Below, piece after piece: positions 25,521 to 35,033 of a stretch of 35,258 nucleotides of DNA. The notes beneath the pieces are model-generated. The model saw only the letters and a program-made list of their open reading frames with translations. It did no database searches and was not told where the DNA came from. Within the stretch, counting starts at the first letter, position 1, and each line of letters opens with the position of its first letter. The stretch comes from Fibrobacter sp. GTDB taxonomy: Bacteria; Fibrobacterota; Fibrobacteria; Fibrobacterales; Fibrobacteraceae. A program made the position numbers and the translations under genes. Where the stretch lies: positions 1 to 35,258 of the forward strand of contig JAFWRL010000275.1 of NCBI GenBank assembly GCA_017520105.1, written 5' to 3'.

Positions 25521-27614
25521 ATGAGATTCAATACCTTTGGCATCGCCGCAAGCACGCTGCTCTTAGCCGCAGCTTCGGCTTTTGCGCTTCCCAAGGCAAC
25601 CGAAATATTCCCCAAGATGGGCCTCGGCTACAACATCGGCAACACGATGGAAGTGCCGAAGAACCCGACACTATGGGGGAACCCCTTCCCGGACGCAGCT
25701 TACGTGAAGGCAATCAAGGACGCCGGTTTCAACACGGTGCGCATCCCTTGTGCCTGGAACAGCCACTCCTCTAATGGCACAATCAACGCCGGCTGGCTCG
25801 ACTCCGTCAAGACCGTCGTCGATCTCGTCATTAACAACGGCATGTACGCCATTTTGAACAGCCATTGGGACGAAGGCTGGCTCGAAGACCACGTGTTCGA
25901 CGGAAAAGGCTTCGACAAGACCGGCGAAGTGACTGTTTCCGCAGCCGAAATCGCCGCCAAGCAGGAATCTTACTGGAAGCAAATCGCCACCAAGTTCGCT
26001 GCCTACGACGAGCACCTGATTTTCGCATCCGCCAACGAACCGGGCGTAAACGACCCGTGGAACGGCGGTGCCGATAACGGCCAATGGGCATTCGATTCCA
26101 AGCGCATGACCGTTCTCAAGCAATATCACGAAGCATGCCTCAAGGCCGTGCGCGCAACAGGCGGCAACAATGCGACCCGCATCGTGGTCGTGCAGTCTCC
26201 GCGTACCGAAATCGACAAGGCGCCACTCCTCTCCGAACAGTATCCGACCGACTCGGCTGGCGACGGCTACACCATGGCCGAAGTCCACTTCTACCCCTAC
26301 CAGTTCTCGCTCATGACTAGCGGCGACGAAGACTGGGGCAAGATGTTCTACTACTGGGAAGATCAGACTCCGGGCAACGACGCCGCACACACCTGCTCCG
26401 GCTCCGCACTCGGTTCCAAGAGCTCTATCGACCAGCTGTTCAGCGGGCTCAAGACTCGTTTCTACGACAAAGGCATCCCGGTCGTGATTGGCGAAATGGG
26501 CGCCGTCAAACGCCTCGACCTTCTCTCCGGTGACAATCTGAAGGCTCACTTGAAAGCTCGCGCAGCCTGGTACGGCTACACGGTCGCCGCCGCAAAGAAG
26601 AACGGCCTCGTTCCCTGCGTATGGGATACCGGTGACGAAGGCGACGGCAACTTCACAATCATCCGCCGTCAGGTGAACAAGTTCGGCGGCAAAGTCGGCG
26701 ACATCACCGATGTCGAAACGCTCAACGCCATGCGCGAAGCTTACGGCCAGGCCGCAGTTCCGGGCAATTCCATCGACTCCACCGTCAAGGAAAACACAAC
26801 TATTCTCGATGGCGACATGGCCCTCCACATCACTTACAAGACGGTTCAATCTGACACTAGCGAAGCAGGCACCATGCGTATCGACCTCAGCAAAGACTGG
26901 AGCCAGTACGTCGCCATTTCCTTCGACTTGCGCGCCGCTGGCGAAATCGCAGGCCCGTGCATGGACAAAACCCGCGACGGTTGCGGTGATTACGGCTGGG
27001 CAAGCGTCTCCCTCTTCAACATGAGCGGCGAATGGAAATGGAACGAAGTCTCTCTCGGTAACGTCGAAGACCTCGGCACCCTCAAGAACTACAAGATTGA
27101 ATTCGGCGACGGCGAAGGCAAACTCGCTTTCGAAAATGCGGCCAAGATGAACGCCATCGGCATCAACCTCTACGGCACACAGTTCACCGGCGACATGTAC
27201 CTCGACAACATGCTCCTTTGGAAAGCCGACGGTACCGCCGACACGCTCCAGGACTTCAACACCAAGAAGCCGAAACTCGAAGGCACCGCCAAGGGTGAAC
27301 TCATCAAGGCGAACGCCACGGGCGACTGGGGAGCAGACACCAAGAGCGGCATCTGCATGCCACGCGTAAGAACAGCATCCAAGATGCTCGTGAACGTGCA
27401 ACCGGGTTCCGTCACTGCCATGTTCACCGCAAGCAAGGCCACCCGCGCAACCGCCATGCTCATGAACTCCATGGGCCAGGTGATTGCACAGCAGGCCTTT
27501 AACGCCACCGCAGGCACAAACGAAGTCAAGCTGAAAACAAACTTCCGCGGTCCAGCAGTTCTTATCGTCAAGATGGGCAGTCAGAAGAGCGTACAGCAAG
27601 TCAAGCTCCGTTAA
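25521..27614 (+). CDS. Secreted GH5 endoglucanase with beta-sandwich module and C-terminal sorting-type tail
   Basis: Extracellular glycoside hydrolase family 5 enzyme, probably an endo-beta-1,4-glucanase, for plant cell-wall breakdown. Seen in 697 residues: signal peptide cut after ASAFA (~22); catalytic barrel ~25-415 opening MGLGYNIGNTME, with TVRIPCAW, ILNSHWDEGW, acid/base E173 in SANEPGV, AEVHFYPYQF and nucleophile E325 in VVIGEMGA. A ~150-residue module (about 425-575) with DGDMALHITY, WSQYVAISFDLR and MYLDNMLLW looks like a carbohydrate-binding beta-sandwich. The last ~75 residues (RVRTASKMLVNVQ to VQQVKLR) are basic and strand-rich, as in Fibrobacter secreted enzymes that carry type IX-like sorting tails. 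AAGGAG lies 8 bases before the ATG. GH5 subfamily was not determined; substrate might be another beta-glucan. Confidence 0.92.
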   Translation: MRFNTFGIAASTLLLAAASAFALPKATEIFPKMGLGYNIGNTMEVPKNPTLWGNPFPDAAYVKAIKDAGFNTVRIPCAWNSHSSNGTINAGWLDSVKTVVDLVINNGMYAILNSHWDEGWLEDHVFDGKGFDKTGEVTVSAAEIAAKQESYWKQIATKFAAYDEHLIFASANEPGVNDPWNGGADNGQWAFDSKRMTVLKQYHEACLKAVRATGGNNATRIVVVQSPRTEIDKAPLLSEQYPTDSAGDGYTMAEVHFYPYQFSLMTSGDEDWGKMFYYWEDQTPGNDAAHTCSGSALGSKSSIDQLFSGLKTRFYDKGIPVVIGEMGAVKRLDLLSGDNLKAHLKARAAWYGYTVAAAKKNGLVPCVWDTGDEGDGNFTIIRRQVNKFGGKVGDITDVETLNAMREAYGQAAVPGNSIDSTVKENTTILDGDMALHITYKTVQSDTSEAGTMRIDLSKDWSQYVAISFDLRAAGEIAGPCMDKTRDGCGDYGWASVSLFNMSGEWKWNEVSLGNVEDLGTLKNYKIEFGDGEGKLAFENAAKMNAIGINLYGTQFTGDMYLDNMLLWKADGTADTLQDFNTKKPKLEGTAKGELIKANATGDWGADTKSGICMPRVRTASKMLVNVQPGSVTAMFTASKATRATAMLMNSMGQVIAQQAFNATAGTNEVKLKTNFRGPAVLIVKMGSQKSVQQVKLR

Positions 27615-27708
27615 TTCTCGGCATTGACCGCAAAAAAATTCCCTTGCATGTTGGAGTGTTTACGCAAGGGGCAACACAGAGAACAAATTCTCGTTGTTGT
27701 TTGGGAAA

Positions 27709-27736
27709 GGACCCGGCTTTCGCCGGGCCCTTTTTT
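27709..27736 (+). terminator. Rho-independent terminator of the cellulase gene
   Basis: CCCGGC/GCCGGG stem (27712-27717 with 27722-27727), loop TTTC, extended by GG/CC across one mismatch, followed by TTTTTT. It lies about 95 bases after the stop codon. A second weaker hairpin (CCCTTGC/GCAAGGG, 27641-27670) precedes it. Confidence 0.88.
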
Positions 27737-27766
27737 CTTTCCTCCTAACAAAAGAACACATCCAAA

Positions 27767-30046
27767 TTATTCACGATCTAGGAATATCCTTTTATCATAT
27801 AACGTACCAATAGACATGATATTGAACTCGTTTTCCACATCCGTCGAGGATTGCATTATGAACCTGATTGTAACCAAATACTTTGCAATTTTATATTCCA
27901 GTTCTCTATCCCACATTTTAAGCGTCTCCATTCCGGACGGGAGCCCAAAATTATCCCATTGCACACACCTTTGCTCGACAGTTTCATTAATGGGCAAATT
28001 AAAAAACGGTTTGCCCCCCAACATAGTATTCAACGAATCGCCCAAGTCCAGTTCCAGAATCGGGGCAACTTGCGAGGAATACGTTAGACACATTCCGCCC
28101 CAATTCGAGACATCGGCAGGCACGGATTTTCCAGTCGAATCCTTTGCAAGATTGAAACCTACCGCAACATACGGGTCATCGGTCATCGTCCCGTGATTCA
28201 AGGAAGCCGTACCACAAACGCCTTGGCATTTAGTTATAACAAATTCCATCGTATCCATTTCATCGTAAATTTGTGCACCCGGGAATATCCACGCAATAGT
28301 CGATGCGCCACCCTTTTCTCCATCCGTTTCCAAGAACCACGCTCCATCTTCAACAACACCCTGCGGCCAAACATTTTTCGAATAACGAGCCGTATTGACA
28401 TGTTTCATTCCGAAATTCGGCCCCCAAATGTCTTCGCCACAATATTTTCCGAAGTCATTTTTTACACACAACGGTAAATTCAAGTTGCTTTCAAAGCCTC
28501 TGTAAACAGCCCCGATTGCACCAATCCCGAACTTGTAATTCCCTTCATCCGCCTGAATTTTAAAACCTACGGAGACTAGATGTTTCGCAGCATTTTCACC
28601 AACCAACGATTGCCAGTGATCACCGACTTTCAATTCTTCCGGTACATTTTCCATCCCGTCGGGCAAATTGAACATGCTCCAGGCATAACAAATCTTTTCC
28701 GCAGACAAGGATCGAGGTAATTCTGCAGAAGGCAATTTACCACCCAGTACCTGATTCAGCGAATCACCCAACCCAAGTTCTATCGTGATGGCCTTTTCTG
28801 AATAATATTCCATACAAATGCCACCCCAATTCGAGACATCAACCGGCACAGGTTTCTCCCAAGCAGAATCTAACGCTATAAAAAATCCGACAGAAACAGA
28901 CGGTTCTCCAGACTGGGAACCTTTCCTCAAAGACGCCGTACCGCAAATTCCTTTACAATTAGAGAAGACTGGTTCCAGCGACCCCACATCATCCAACTGT
29001 ACCGGCCAATCAATAAACGATTCACCACCTTTTTCGGAATCATCCCTATCAAACCAATAACCACTTTCATTTGCGCCTTCCGGCCATGTATCCATCGAAT
29101 ATAGAGATGTTCTAACATGATCACCATTTTTAGTTGGGCTCCAAAGGCCGCCATCAACGCCTCCCAGTACAAATGGGGTCGCAGAAGAACTCTCGATATG
29201 AGAACTGGAAGACGATTCCAAGTTCACGCTATCTGTCGGATCATCCGCAAGCGTTCCTAGTGATTTTATATTGAACTTATATTCTCCAGAATGGGCCTGG
29301 ATTCTAAATTCCAATGCAACAAGCCGTTTCGCCGCCTTTTCCCCAACATCGTCCATCCAATATTCGGGAATATCGCGCACCCAAACCGGAAGTTTAAAAT
29401 CGCTCCACTTAAAGCATTTCGAGGCAACTTCTTCCGTCTTAGGCAAAGCAACACTCGGCAAACCGTAACGAAGCACGTATTCAAGCGAATCGCCCAGATC
29501 GAGCACCAACGAAGGAGACGCTTCAGAAGAATAGCTAATGCACACGCCACCCCAGTTCGAGACATCAACCGGAATCGGCAAACCGGTGTCATCTACCGCC
29601 AGCGAAAAGCCGACACCGACAAACGGATTATAAGTCATTTCGCCTTTATCTAGAACCGCCGTTCCGCAAATTCCATGGCATGCCTCTATGACTGGAGCCA
29701 AGGAGTCCGTCCCTTCGCCTAATTCGACCGGCCATGATATATACGACGTGCCTCCGTCTACTGCATCAGTTTGCATTTCCAAGAACCAGTGACCATCCGC
29801 GATAGCGTTTTTAGGCCACGAAGATGCATAAAGGGCCGTCCTAACCGCATAGTCACCAACAACAGGATCCCATAAGTTTCCATGTTCACTCGGTTCCGAG
29901 CCCGATGAATTTTCAAGAACCGAACTGGATGACCCAAACGCCACCGTATTGGGTTCCGTCGATGTCCCGACTATGCCATTGTCGTCGGAACACGCAGTCA
30001 CAGCGAGAGCCACCGCACCGCAGGCCATATATAGTTTCTTATTCAT
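27767..30046 (-). CDS. Lipoprotein with three homologous ~210-residue units; function unknown
   Basis: A 759-residue predicted lipoprotein with no family recognised. Start: ATG at 30046 with AGGAGG six bases upstream; a GTG five codons earlier is less likely. Seen: signal NKKLYMACGAVALAVTAC with lipobox Cys19, then a Ser-rich spacer. Three units follow at about residues 57-267, 300-516 and 540-755. Each repeats the same order: Trp-x-P, a Trp-Phe near an acidic patch, GG-x-S-x-I-x-W, C-x-GxCGTA, VDVSNWGG-x-C (ADVSNWGG in unit 3), LGDSL, C-x-x-W and a final A-K-x-LV strand. A SSSSSHIESSS linker joins units 1 and 2. The pattern suggests three beta-sandwich domains, with four conserved Cys per unit likely forming disulfides, exposed on the envelope. 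Glycan binding is a guess. Coupled to the upstream TIGR02147 gene; converges with the cellulase. Confidence 0.8.
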   Translation of the reverse strand: MNKKLYMACGAVALAVTACSDDNGIVGTSTEPNTVAFGSSSSVLENSSGSEPSEHGNLWDPVVGDYAVRTALYASSWPKNAIADGHWFLEMQTDAVDGGTSYISWPVELGEGTDSLAPVIEACHGICGTAVLDKGEMTYNPFVGVGFSLAVDDTGLPIPVDVSNWGGVCISYSSEASPSLVLDLGDSLEYVLRYGLPSVALPKTEEVASKCFKWSDFKLPVWVRDIPEYWMDDVGEKAAKRLVALEFRIQAHSGEYKFNIKSLGTLADDPTDSVNLESSSSSHIESSSATPFVLGGVDGGLWSPTKNGDHVRTSLYSMDTWPEGANESGYWFDRDDSEKGGESFIDWPVQLDDVGSLEPVFSNCKGICGTASLRKGSQSGEPSVSVGFFIALDSAWEKPVPVDVSNWGGICMEYYSEKAITIELGLGDSLNQVLGGKLPSAELPRSLSAEKICYAWSMFNLPDGMENVPEELKVGDHWQSLVGENAAKHLVSVGFKIQADEGNYKFGIGAIGAVYRGFESNLNLPLCVKNDFGKYCGEDIWGPNFGMKHVNTARYSKNVWPQGVVEDGAWFLETDGEKGGASTIAWIFPGAQIYDEMDTMEFVITKCQGVCGTASLNHGTMTDDPYVAVGFNLAKDSTGKSVPADVSNWGGMCLTYSSQVAPILELDLGDSLNTMLGGKPFFNLPINETVEQRCVQWDNFGLPSGMETLKMWDRELEYKIAKYLVTIRFIMQSSTDVENEFNIMSIGTLYDKRIFLDRE

Positions 30047-30887
30047 CCTTAGCCTCCTCACGTTTCCCCACTTCTTTCGAAAGAGGGAACAATTGTAAAT
30101 TCAACCTGTAAACTTGTCTGATATTGCCGCATGATTCCGCTAGCGCGGTAATCTTCTTGCGGCATTCGTCCAGTTCATGAACAATCTGTCCATATGTTTC
30201 ACGGTCGATGCCCATCGTAACGCCCGTAACGTTGCGTTCGTTTGCCGTAAATCGGTCCAGCGAATCGACAGCCAGGTTTCCCATTTCGCGGTGCATCGAA
30301 CGAATTGCAAGCGGCAAGCCCTCCTTGGAGCCTTCCACGGACTTTTCTGTTTGCACATAAACATTTTCACCAACCTGTTTCAAGAATCCAGCGCGCTCCA
30401 AAAAAGCAAGCGACTTACGCACTTCTAGCGCAGAGATTTCTTGCGTGCACATCTTGGCAATTTCGCCCGGCATGGCACCGGGCATTATCGGAGCGAGTTC
30501 ACGCACCACCGGATTTTTCCAGCTGTCGTAATATTCGAACGCATCCTTATCGACAATGCGGACTTTATGGTCAAGCGCAATCGACTGCATTTGTTCCAAG
30601 AACTTTTTCTTGACCTCATCCGTCTTGGCATTGCCAAACTGGACCATCGCTTCGAAGTAAGTTACTTCATGCCCGACAAGTCCAATCGCAGAGGCGACGC
30701 GCCCCATGGTCACTTTGCTGAGGTTCGTTTTGCCACTGCAAACATCCTTGAGGTACGACGGAGAAACAAAGCCCGCAATCTTCGCAAACTCGCGCCACGA
30801 AAACGCCGAAGTGCGTTTGCGTTCCTCGTAGTAGTCGCTCAGATAAGCGTGGTAATCTTGATATTCAATTACTGGTTTCATATTCAC
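30039..30887 (-). CDS. TIGR02147 family protein (Fibrobacter paralogous family, putative regulator)
   Basis: A 282-residue cytoplasmic protein of the TIGR02147 family, a paralogous group expanded in Fibrobacter whose molecular role is not established. Seen: PVIEYQDYHAYLSDYYEERK, typical of the family start; SWREFAKIAGFVSPSYLKDV followed by GKTNLSKVTMGRVASAIGL, which looks like a helix-turn-helix; FLEQMQ; YYDSWKNPVVREL; and a C-terminal segment with VTGVTMGIDRETYGQIVHEL. This suggests a DNA-binding or regulatory protein (DUF4423-like C-half). Its last 8 bases overlap the ATG of the lipoprotein gene, so the lipoprotein is read by translational coupling. Start: either ATG at 30887 or the third codon at 30881. 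The promoter position favours the latter. Confidence 0.87.
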   Translation of the reverse strand: MNMKPVIEYQDYHAYLSDYYEERKRTSAFSWREFAKIAGFVSPSYLKDVCSGKTNLSKVTMGRVASAIGLVGHEVTYFEAMVQFGNAKTDEVKKKFLEQMQSIALDHKVRIVDKDAFEYYDSWKNPVVRELAPIMPGAMPGEIAKMCTQEISALEVRKSLAFLERAGFLKQVGENVYVQTEKSVEGSKEGLPLAIRSMHREMGNLAVDSLDRFTANERNVTGVTMGIDRETYGQIVHELDECRKKITALAESCGNIRQVYRLNLQLFPLSKEVGKREEAKDE

Positions 30888-30888
30888 A

Positions 30889-30917
30889 AATATACTCTAC
30901 CAAAAAACAAAAGTCAA
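30889..30917 (-). promoter_or_regulatory. Promoter of the TIGR02147/lipoprotein operon
   Basis: Minus-strand TTGACT (30917-30912), a 17-base spacer, and TATATT (30894-30889), a close sigma-70 match. The predicted transcript start is near 30882, one base before the ATG at 30881. The mRNA would therefore be leaderless or nearly so, and no Shine-Dalgarno is visible. Confidence 0.6.
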
Positions 30918-31017
30918 TAGATTAAAGTACATTTTTAGCTATTTTCTTTAAATTTCAATATTTTTAATATTTATAAAAACGAAATTTCAATCTTTATAGT
31001 ACACCCCGTACGATATA

Positions 31018-31044
31018 CAAAAAGGCCGCAGTTTTACCCGCGGC
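31018..31044 (-). terminator. Rho-independent terminator of maeB
   Basis: Read on the minus strand: GCCGC, a ten-base loop, GCGGC (arms 31044-31040 and 31029-31025), then C and a T-run. It lies about 55 bases past the maeB stop. The rest of the 210-base spacer (30888-31097) is AT-rich and carries the downstream operon's promoter. Confidence 0.75.
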
Positions 31045-31097
31045 GACTTAATTATGTTACGAGATTCGCCCGTGCTGTGGCGAGCACAAATCGCGAC

Positions 31098-33422
31098 TTA
31101 CCACATTTTGTCGAACTTTTTGCGGTTCTTTTCTTCGTCCTTCTTTTCCTGCACAATGGCGTCGATGACAGCGGCAACAGTCAAGTTGAAGATATCGTGC
31201 ACGGAAGCGTCGGAATCCGTAAAGTGAACCGGCTTGTTCAAGCCCATCTGCACAGGACCGATGGATTCGCCCACACCCATTTCCAAAAGCATCTTGCAAG
31301 TGGTATTTGCAGAAGAGAGGCACGGGAAAATGAGCGTGTTGACAGTCTGGCCCTTGAGCTTGTTAAACGGATACTTCGTGTCGCGAAGTTCCTTGTCAAG
31401 CGCCACGTTCACCTGCATTTCGCCATCGAGCATGTACTCCGGATACTGTTCATGAATCAAGCGCACAGCGTCGCGGGCCTTGTTCGCCGTACCGCGAGCA
31501 GCTTCCTTGTCAGAGCCAAAGTTCGCATAACTTAACATCGCCATCACCGGTTCGTGAGCGAAAAAGCGGACGGCGTCGTGCGTGAGCTTCGCGATATCCA
31601 CGAGCGTGTCAACATCGGGATCGCGGTTCACGAGCGTATCGGCCAAGAAGAACGTTCCCTTGCGGGTGCTGAGGATATGCATGGCGCCAAAGTGCTTGTA
31701 TTCTTCGCGGATGCCGATAATTTCCTTCGCAAGTTCAATCGTTTCGCTGTACTTGGAATAGCCTCCGGTAATGAACGCGTCGGCATCGCCCGTCTTGACC
31801 ATCATCATGCCGAAGTGGTTCGGCTCGAACATATCGTCGCGGGCTTCTTCGAAGGTCACGCCGTTGCGACCGTTTTCTTCGGCGTAAATAGCGGCGTACT
31901 TGCGACGGCGTTCGAATTCTTCGGGCGAACGCGGGTTCACAATCTGGATGCCCGTGAGGTCGAGTTGTTCACGCTGGGCGATAATTTGTATGCGTTCGGG
32001 GTTGCCAAGCAAAATCGGATGAGCCACACCTTCGACCTTCGCCTGCACTGCCGCCTTGAGCATGTTGAGGTTGCCGCCTTCGGCGAACACCACGCGCTTC
32101 GGATTACTGCGAGCCGTATCGCTGAACTGACGGATAAGTTTGTTGTCATAACCCATCATATCGCGGAGTTTGTCGTAGTATGCATCCCAGTCGGTAATCG
32201 GCTTGCGGGCCACGCCACTTTCAATAGCGGCCTTGGCAACTGCAATCGAAACTTCCGTGAGGAGGCGCGGGTCCAAGGGCTTCGGAATCAAGTATTCCTT
32301 TCCAAACGTAAAGCGCTGCGCGTTGTATGCGATGTTCACCACGTCCGGAACCGGCTTGTGCGCAAGAGCCGCAATCGCACGCACGGCGGCATGCTTCATG
32401 TGTTCGTTAATCGTCGTTGCACGCACGTCGAGAGCGCCACGGAAGATGTACGGGAATCCGATGACGTTATTCACCTGGTTCGGATAGTCGCTACGGCCCG
32501 TCGCAAAGATGAGGTCGCCACGGCTCGCCATCGCTTCCTCGTAGCTGATTTCCGGAGTCGGGTTTGCAAGCGCAAAGACGATTGGCTGGTCGGCCATGCT
32601 GCGCACCATCTCGCGAGTCAAAATGTTGCCCTTCGAGAGCCCCACGAACACGTCTGCGCCCTTCATTGCATCGGCAAGAGTCTCGATGTCAGTGCGGTCG
32701 GTTGCAAAGAAGGCCTTCGCTTCAGTAAGGCCCTTGCGGTCCTTGCGAATAACGCCCTTGCTGTCGCACATCACCAGGTTTTCTTTCTTGAGGCCAAGAG
32801 ACAAGTAAAGTTTCGTGCAAGCACAAGCGGCAGCGCCAGCGCCGTTCACAACCATCTTCACATCGCGAATGCTCTTGCCGGCAACTTCAATAGCGTTCAA
32901 AAGACCAGCAGAAGAAATGATAGCCGTACCGTGCTGGTCGTCGTGCATCACGGGGATGTCAAGTTCCGCCTTGAGCGTGTCTTCGATTTCAAAGCATTCC
33001 GGGGCCTTGATGTCTTCGAGATTGATACCGCCGAACGTTGGGGCGATCCCCTTCACGATTTCGATGAACTTCTTCGGGTCCTTCTCGTTGATTTCGATGT
33101 CAAAGACGTCGATGCCAGCGTAAATTTTGAAAAGCAACGCTTTGCCTTCCATCACCGGCTTACCTGCAAGAGCGCCGATGTCGCCGAGGCCCAAAACCGC
33201 AGTACCGTTGCTAATCACCGCAACGAGGTTGCCCTTGCCCGTATATTCATAGGCAAGACTGTTGTCTTTTTCAATTTCAAGGCACGGGGCAGCAACGCCC
33301 GGAGTGTAAGCAAGCCCCAAGTCCGTTTGCGTGCTATGCGGCTTGGTGGGCACAATTTCAATCTTGCCCGGCTTGCCCATGGAATGGTATTCAAGAGCCA
33401 TTTCTTTTAATTCTTTACCCAT
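31098..33422 (-). CDS. maeB: NADP-type malic enzyme with phosphotransacetylase-like C-terminus
   Basis: Oxidatively decarboxylates malate to pyruvate, in the cytoplasm. Seen in 774 residues: the malic-enzyme half (1-~420) with [16 protein letters not shown] (catalytic Tyr), [37 protein letters not shown] (catalytic Lys), [11 protein letters not shown], and the NAD(P)-binding [19 protein letters not shown]; then a C-terminal phosphate acetyltransferase-like domain (~430-774) with [32 protein letters not shown] and KFGA-type core [16 protein letters not shown] [16 protein letters not shown]. The PTA part of MaeB is regulatory (acetyl-CoA) in known family members. Start ATG 33422 has AAAGGAG upstream. 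Divergent from the M16 protease gene. Host-like composition. Confidence 0.95.
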   Translation of the reverse strand: MGKELKEMALEYHSMGKPGKIEIVPTKPHSTQTDLGLAYTPGVAAPCLEIEKDNSLAYEYTGKGNLVAVISNGTAVLGLGDIGALAGKPVMEGKALLFKIYAGIDVFDIEINEKDPKKFIEIVKGIAPTFGGINLEDIKAPECFEIEDTLKAELDIPVMHDDQHGTAIISSAGLLNAIEVAGKSIRDVKMVVNGAGAAACACTKLYLSLGLKKENLVMCDSKGVIRKDRKGLTEAKAFFATDRTDIETLADAMKGADVFVGLSKGNILTREMVRSMADQPIVFALANPTPEISYEEAMASRGDLIFATGRSDYPNQVNNVIGFPYIFRGALDVRATTINEHMKHAAVRAIAALAHKPVPDVVNIAYNAQRFTFGKEYLIPKPLDPRLLTEVSIAVAKAAIESGVARKPITDWDAYYDKLRDMMGYDNKLIRQFSDTARSNPKRVVFAEGGNLNMLKAAVQAKVEGVAHPILLGNPERIQIIAQREQLDLTGIQIVNPRSPEEFERRRKYAAIYAEENGRNGVTFEEARDDMFEPNHFGMMMVKTGDADAFITGGYSKYSETIELAKEIIGIREEYKHFGAMHILSTRKGTFFLADTLVNRDPDVDTLVDIAKLTHDAVRFFAHEPVMAMLSYANFGSDKEAARGTANKARDAVRLIHEQYPEYMLDGEMQVNVALDKELRDTKYPFNKLKGQTVNTLIFPCLSSANTTCKMLLEMGVGESIGPVQMGLNKPVHFTDSDASVHDIFNLTVAAVIDAIVQEKKDEEKNRKKFDKMW

Positions 33423-33486
33423 ACTTTTACTCCTTTGAGCCTTTTTTGCGGCGAAAGTGCGTGCCGCCGGAGCGCAAATTTAGAAA

Positions 33487-33515
33487 AATTTACACAATAA
33501 TAAAAGGGTGCTCAA
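33487..33515 (-). promoter_or_regulatory. Candidate maeB promoter
   Basis: Minus-strand TTGAGC (33515-33510), 17 bases, TAAATT (33492-33487), about 65 bases upstream of the start codon. The 190-base divergent spacer also carries an imperfect GCGGC/GCCGC repeat in the maeB leader (around 33450-33475). Confidence 0.45.
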
Positions 33516-33612
33516 AACGTGTTTTTTTATGACAATTTTACCCAATATTTTCTATCGTTGTTAGCCGCGAACGCGACTTTTAGCTCCCATACGACGCGTC
33601 GATTTAAAAAAA

Positions 33613-34884
33613 ATGAAACAGACTATAAAAAAGACAGTTCTCGAAAACGGAATCACCATCTTAACAGACTACATGCCGCACGCCTATTCTGCTGCAGTCG
33701 GTGTCTGGATTCCACGCGGGAGCCGCCACGAAGCCCCAGACGAATTCGGACTCAGCCACTTTTACGAGCATCTGGTATTCAAAGGCACGGAGAACCGAAC
33801 CGCACTAGAAATCGCACACGCTATTGAAGACCGTGGCGGAAACCTCGAAGCCTATACGACCCGACAGGAAACGGGCTTTTACGCGCAAGTCGAAAGCGGC
33901 GACATGAAACTCGCCATCGACGTCATCTCCGATATGCTCATGCACCCGCGTTTCGACAAGAGAGAAATGGAAAAGGAACGCCACGTCATCATCGAAGAAG
34001 TCCACAGCTATGACGACATTCCCGAAGAACTCGTTGGCGACATTTTCAACGCTATCCATTTTAAAGGTTGCGGCATTGCACACTCCATCACCGGAAACGT
34101 GAAGCAGGTGCAATCCCTCACGCGCAAGCAAATGCTCAAGTACGGGCACCAGGTCACCGACGAAATCCCGCTGTACGTTTGCGCCGCAGGTAAAGTCCAT
34201 CACGAAGAGCTCGTAGAACTTTGTGCAGAAAAATTCAAACAAAAGAAAGTCAACGGAGCTCAACCGCAAGACATTTATAAATCCAACCAAAGCGTGAAAG
34301 TCGTGCAAAAAAGCGACATCGCGCAATCCAACCTGTTTTGGGGACTGAGCTTTGACCGATCGTTCATGAGCGACCGCGACCGCTGCGCATTTTCACTCTT
34401 CAACGTCGCGATGGGTGCGGGCATGGCAAGCCGCCTGTTCCAGAAAATCCGCGAAGACAAAGGCCTCGCCTACTCCGTGTATTCCACAGCCGACCTCTAC
34501 AGGGACTGCGTCGATTGGGGCGTTTCGCTGGCCACAGAACCGCACCAGCTCAAGACCGCACTCGCCCTCTCCGTCGCCGAAGTCAAAAAATTCCTGCACC
34601 ACGGATTCATCAAAGACGAATTCGAACGCACCAAGACGAACATCCTTGGCGGGCTCCACCTCGGCGCCGACAGTCCCGAAAAACGCGTGCTGCGCATGGC
34701 AGAACAGACGCTCCACCTCGGCGAGTTCCACACGATGGAAGACGTCGAAAAGAAAATCCGCGCCATCACCGAAGACGAAGTCCTCGCAACAATCAACCGT
34801 CTTTTCAGCACCGCAAAATATTCCATCGCCGTCGTCGAGCCCAAGAGCAAAAAGAAGACGACGCTGGATGTCGACTTTTTCTAA
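33613..34884 (+). CDS. M16 family zinc peptidase (processing-peptidase-like)
   Basis: A 423-residue metallopeptidase of the insulinase/mitochondrial-processing-peptidase beta type. Seen: NGITILTDYMPHAYSAAVGVW, GSRHEAPDEFGLSHF, the inverted zinc motif H49-x-x-E52-H53 in HFYEHLVFKG, and the third ligand E129 in IIEEVHSYDD, exactly the 76-residue spacing of H-x-x-E-H-x76-E. A second half (from ~225) has SLFNVAMGAGMASRLFQKIREDKGLAYSVYS, the usual Arg/Tyr substrate-binding region of the inactive-like domain. No signal peptide is visible, so the protein is likely cytoplasmic. The ATG at 33613 lacks a clear ribosome-binding site. It is followed by rplT in the opposite orientation. Confidence 0.93.
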   Translation: MKQTIKKTVLENGITILTDYMPHAYSAAVGVWIPRGSRHEAPDEFGLSHFYEHLVFKGTENRTALEIAHAIEDRGGNLEAYTTRQETGFYAQVESGDMKLAIDVISDMLMHPRFDKREMEKERHVIIEEVHSYDDIPEELVGDIFNAIHFKGCGIAHSITGNVKQVQSLTRKQMLKYGHQVTDEIPLYVCAAGKVHHEELVELCAEKFKQKKVNGAQPQDIYKSNQSVKVVQKSDIAQSNLFWGLSFDRSFMSDRDRCAFSLFNVAMGAGMASRLFQKIREDKGLAYSVYSTADLYRDCVDWGVSLATEPHQLKTALALSVAEVKKFLHHGFIKDEFERTKTNILGGLHLGADSPEKRVLRMAEQTLHLGEFHTMEDVEKKIRAITEDEVLATINRLFSTAKYSIAVVEPKSKKKTTLDVDFF

Positions 34885-34895
34885 AACAGCACTGG

Positions 34896-34921
34896 ATCCT
34901 TCACCCTGACGGGTTCAGGAT
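34896..34921. repeat. Imperfect hairpin after the M16 gene
   Basis: ATCCT, TC, ACCC, loop TGAC, GGGT, TC, AGGAT. The outer and inner stems are interrupted by a 2-base internal loop. No T-run follows, so it is a weak terminator candidate or part of a dispersed intergenic repeat with the AGGATGAC word. Confidence 0.4.
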
Positions 34922-34973
34922 GACGAAACAGGAATGCAGGCACTTCCTTTTCTAGCAAAAATTTCATGCAAAC

Positions 34974-35001
34974 AAAAAGCACCCCGCCTTTTCGGGCGGG
35001 G
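34974..35001 (-). terminator. Rho-independent terminator of the rplT operon
   Basis: CCCCGCC/GGCGGGG arms (34982-34988, 34995-35001). On the minus strand a T-run follows beyond 34978. It lies about 33 bases past the rplT stop. Confidence 0.88.
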
Positions 35002-35033
35002 CGCAATTTCTCGCGTTTTCGCTAAGTCAGGAC

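Noticed and set aside
25671..27599. 642-codon open frame antisense to the GH5 cellulase
   Set aside because: It follows the codon periodicity of the real gene on the other strand, has no ribosome-binding site and no recognisable domain; the cellulase has a signal peptide and both catalytic glutamates.
31554..33410. 618-codon open frame antisense to maeB
   Set aside because: A mirror of the strongly biased codon use of maeB; its protein is rich in His and Arg without any motif.
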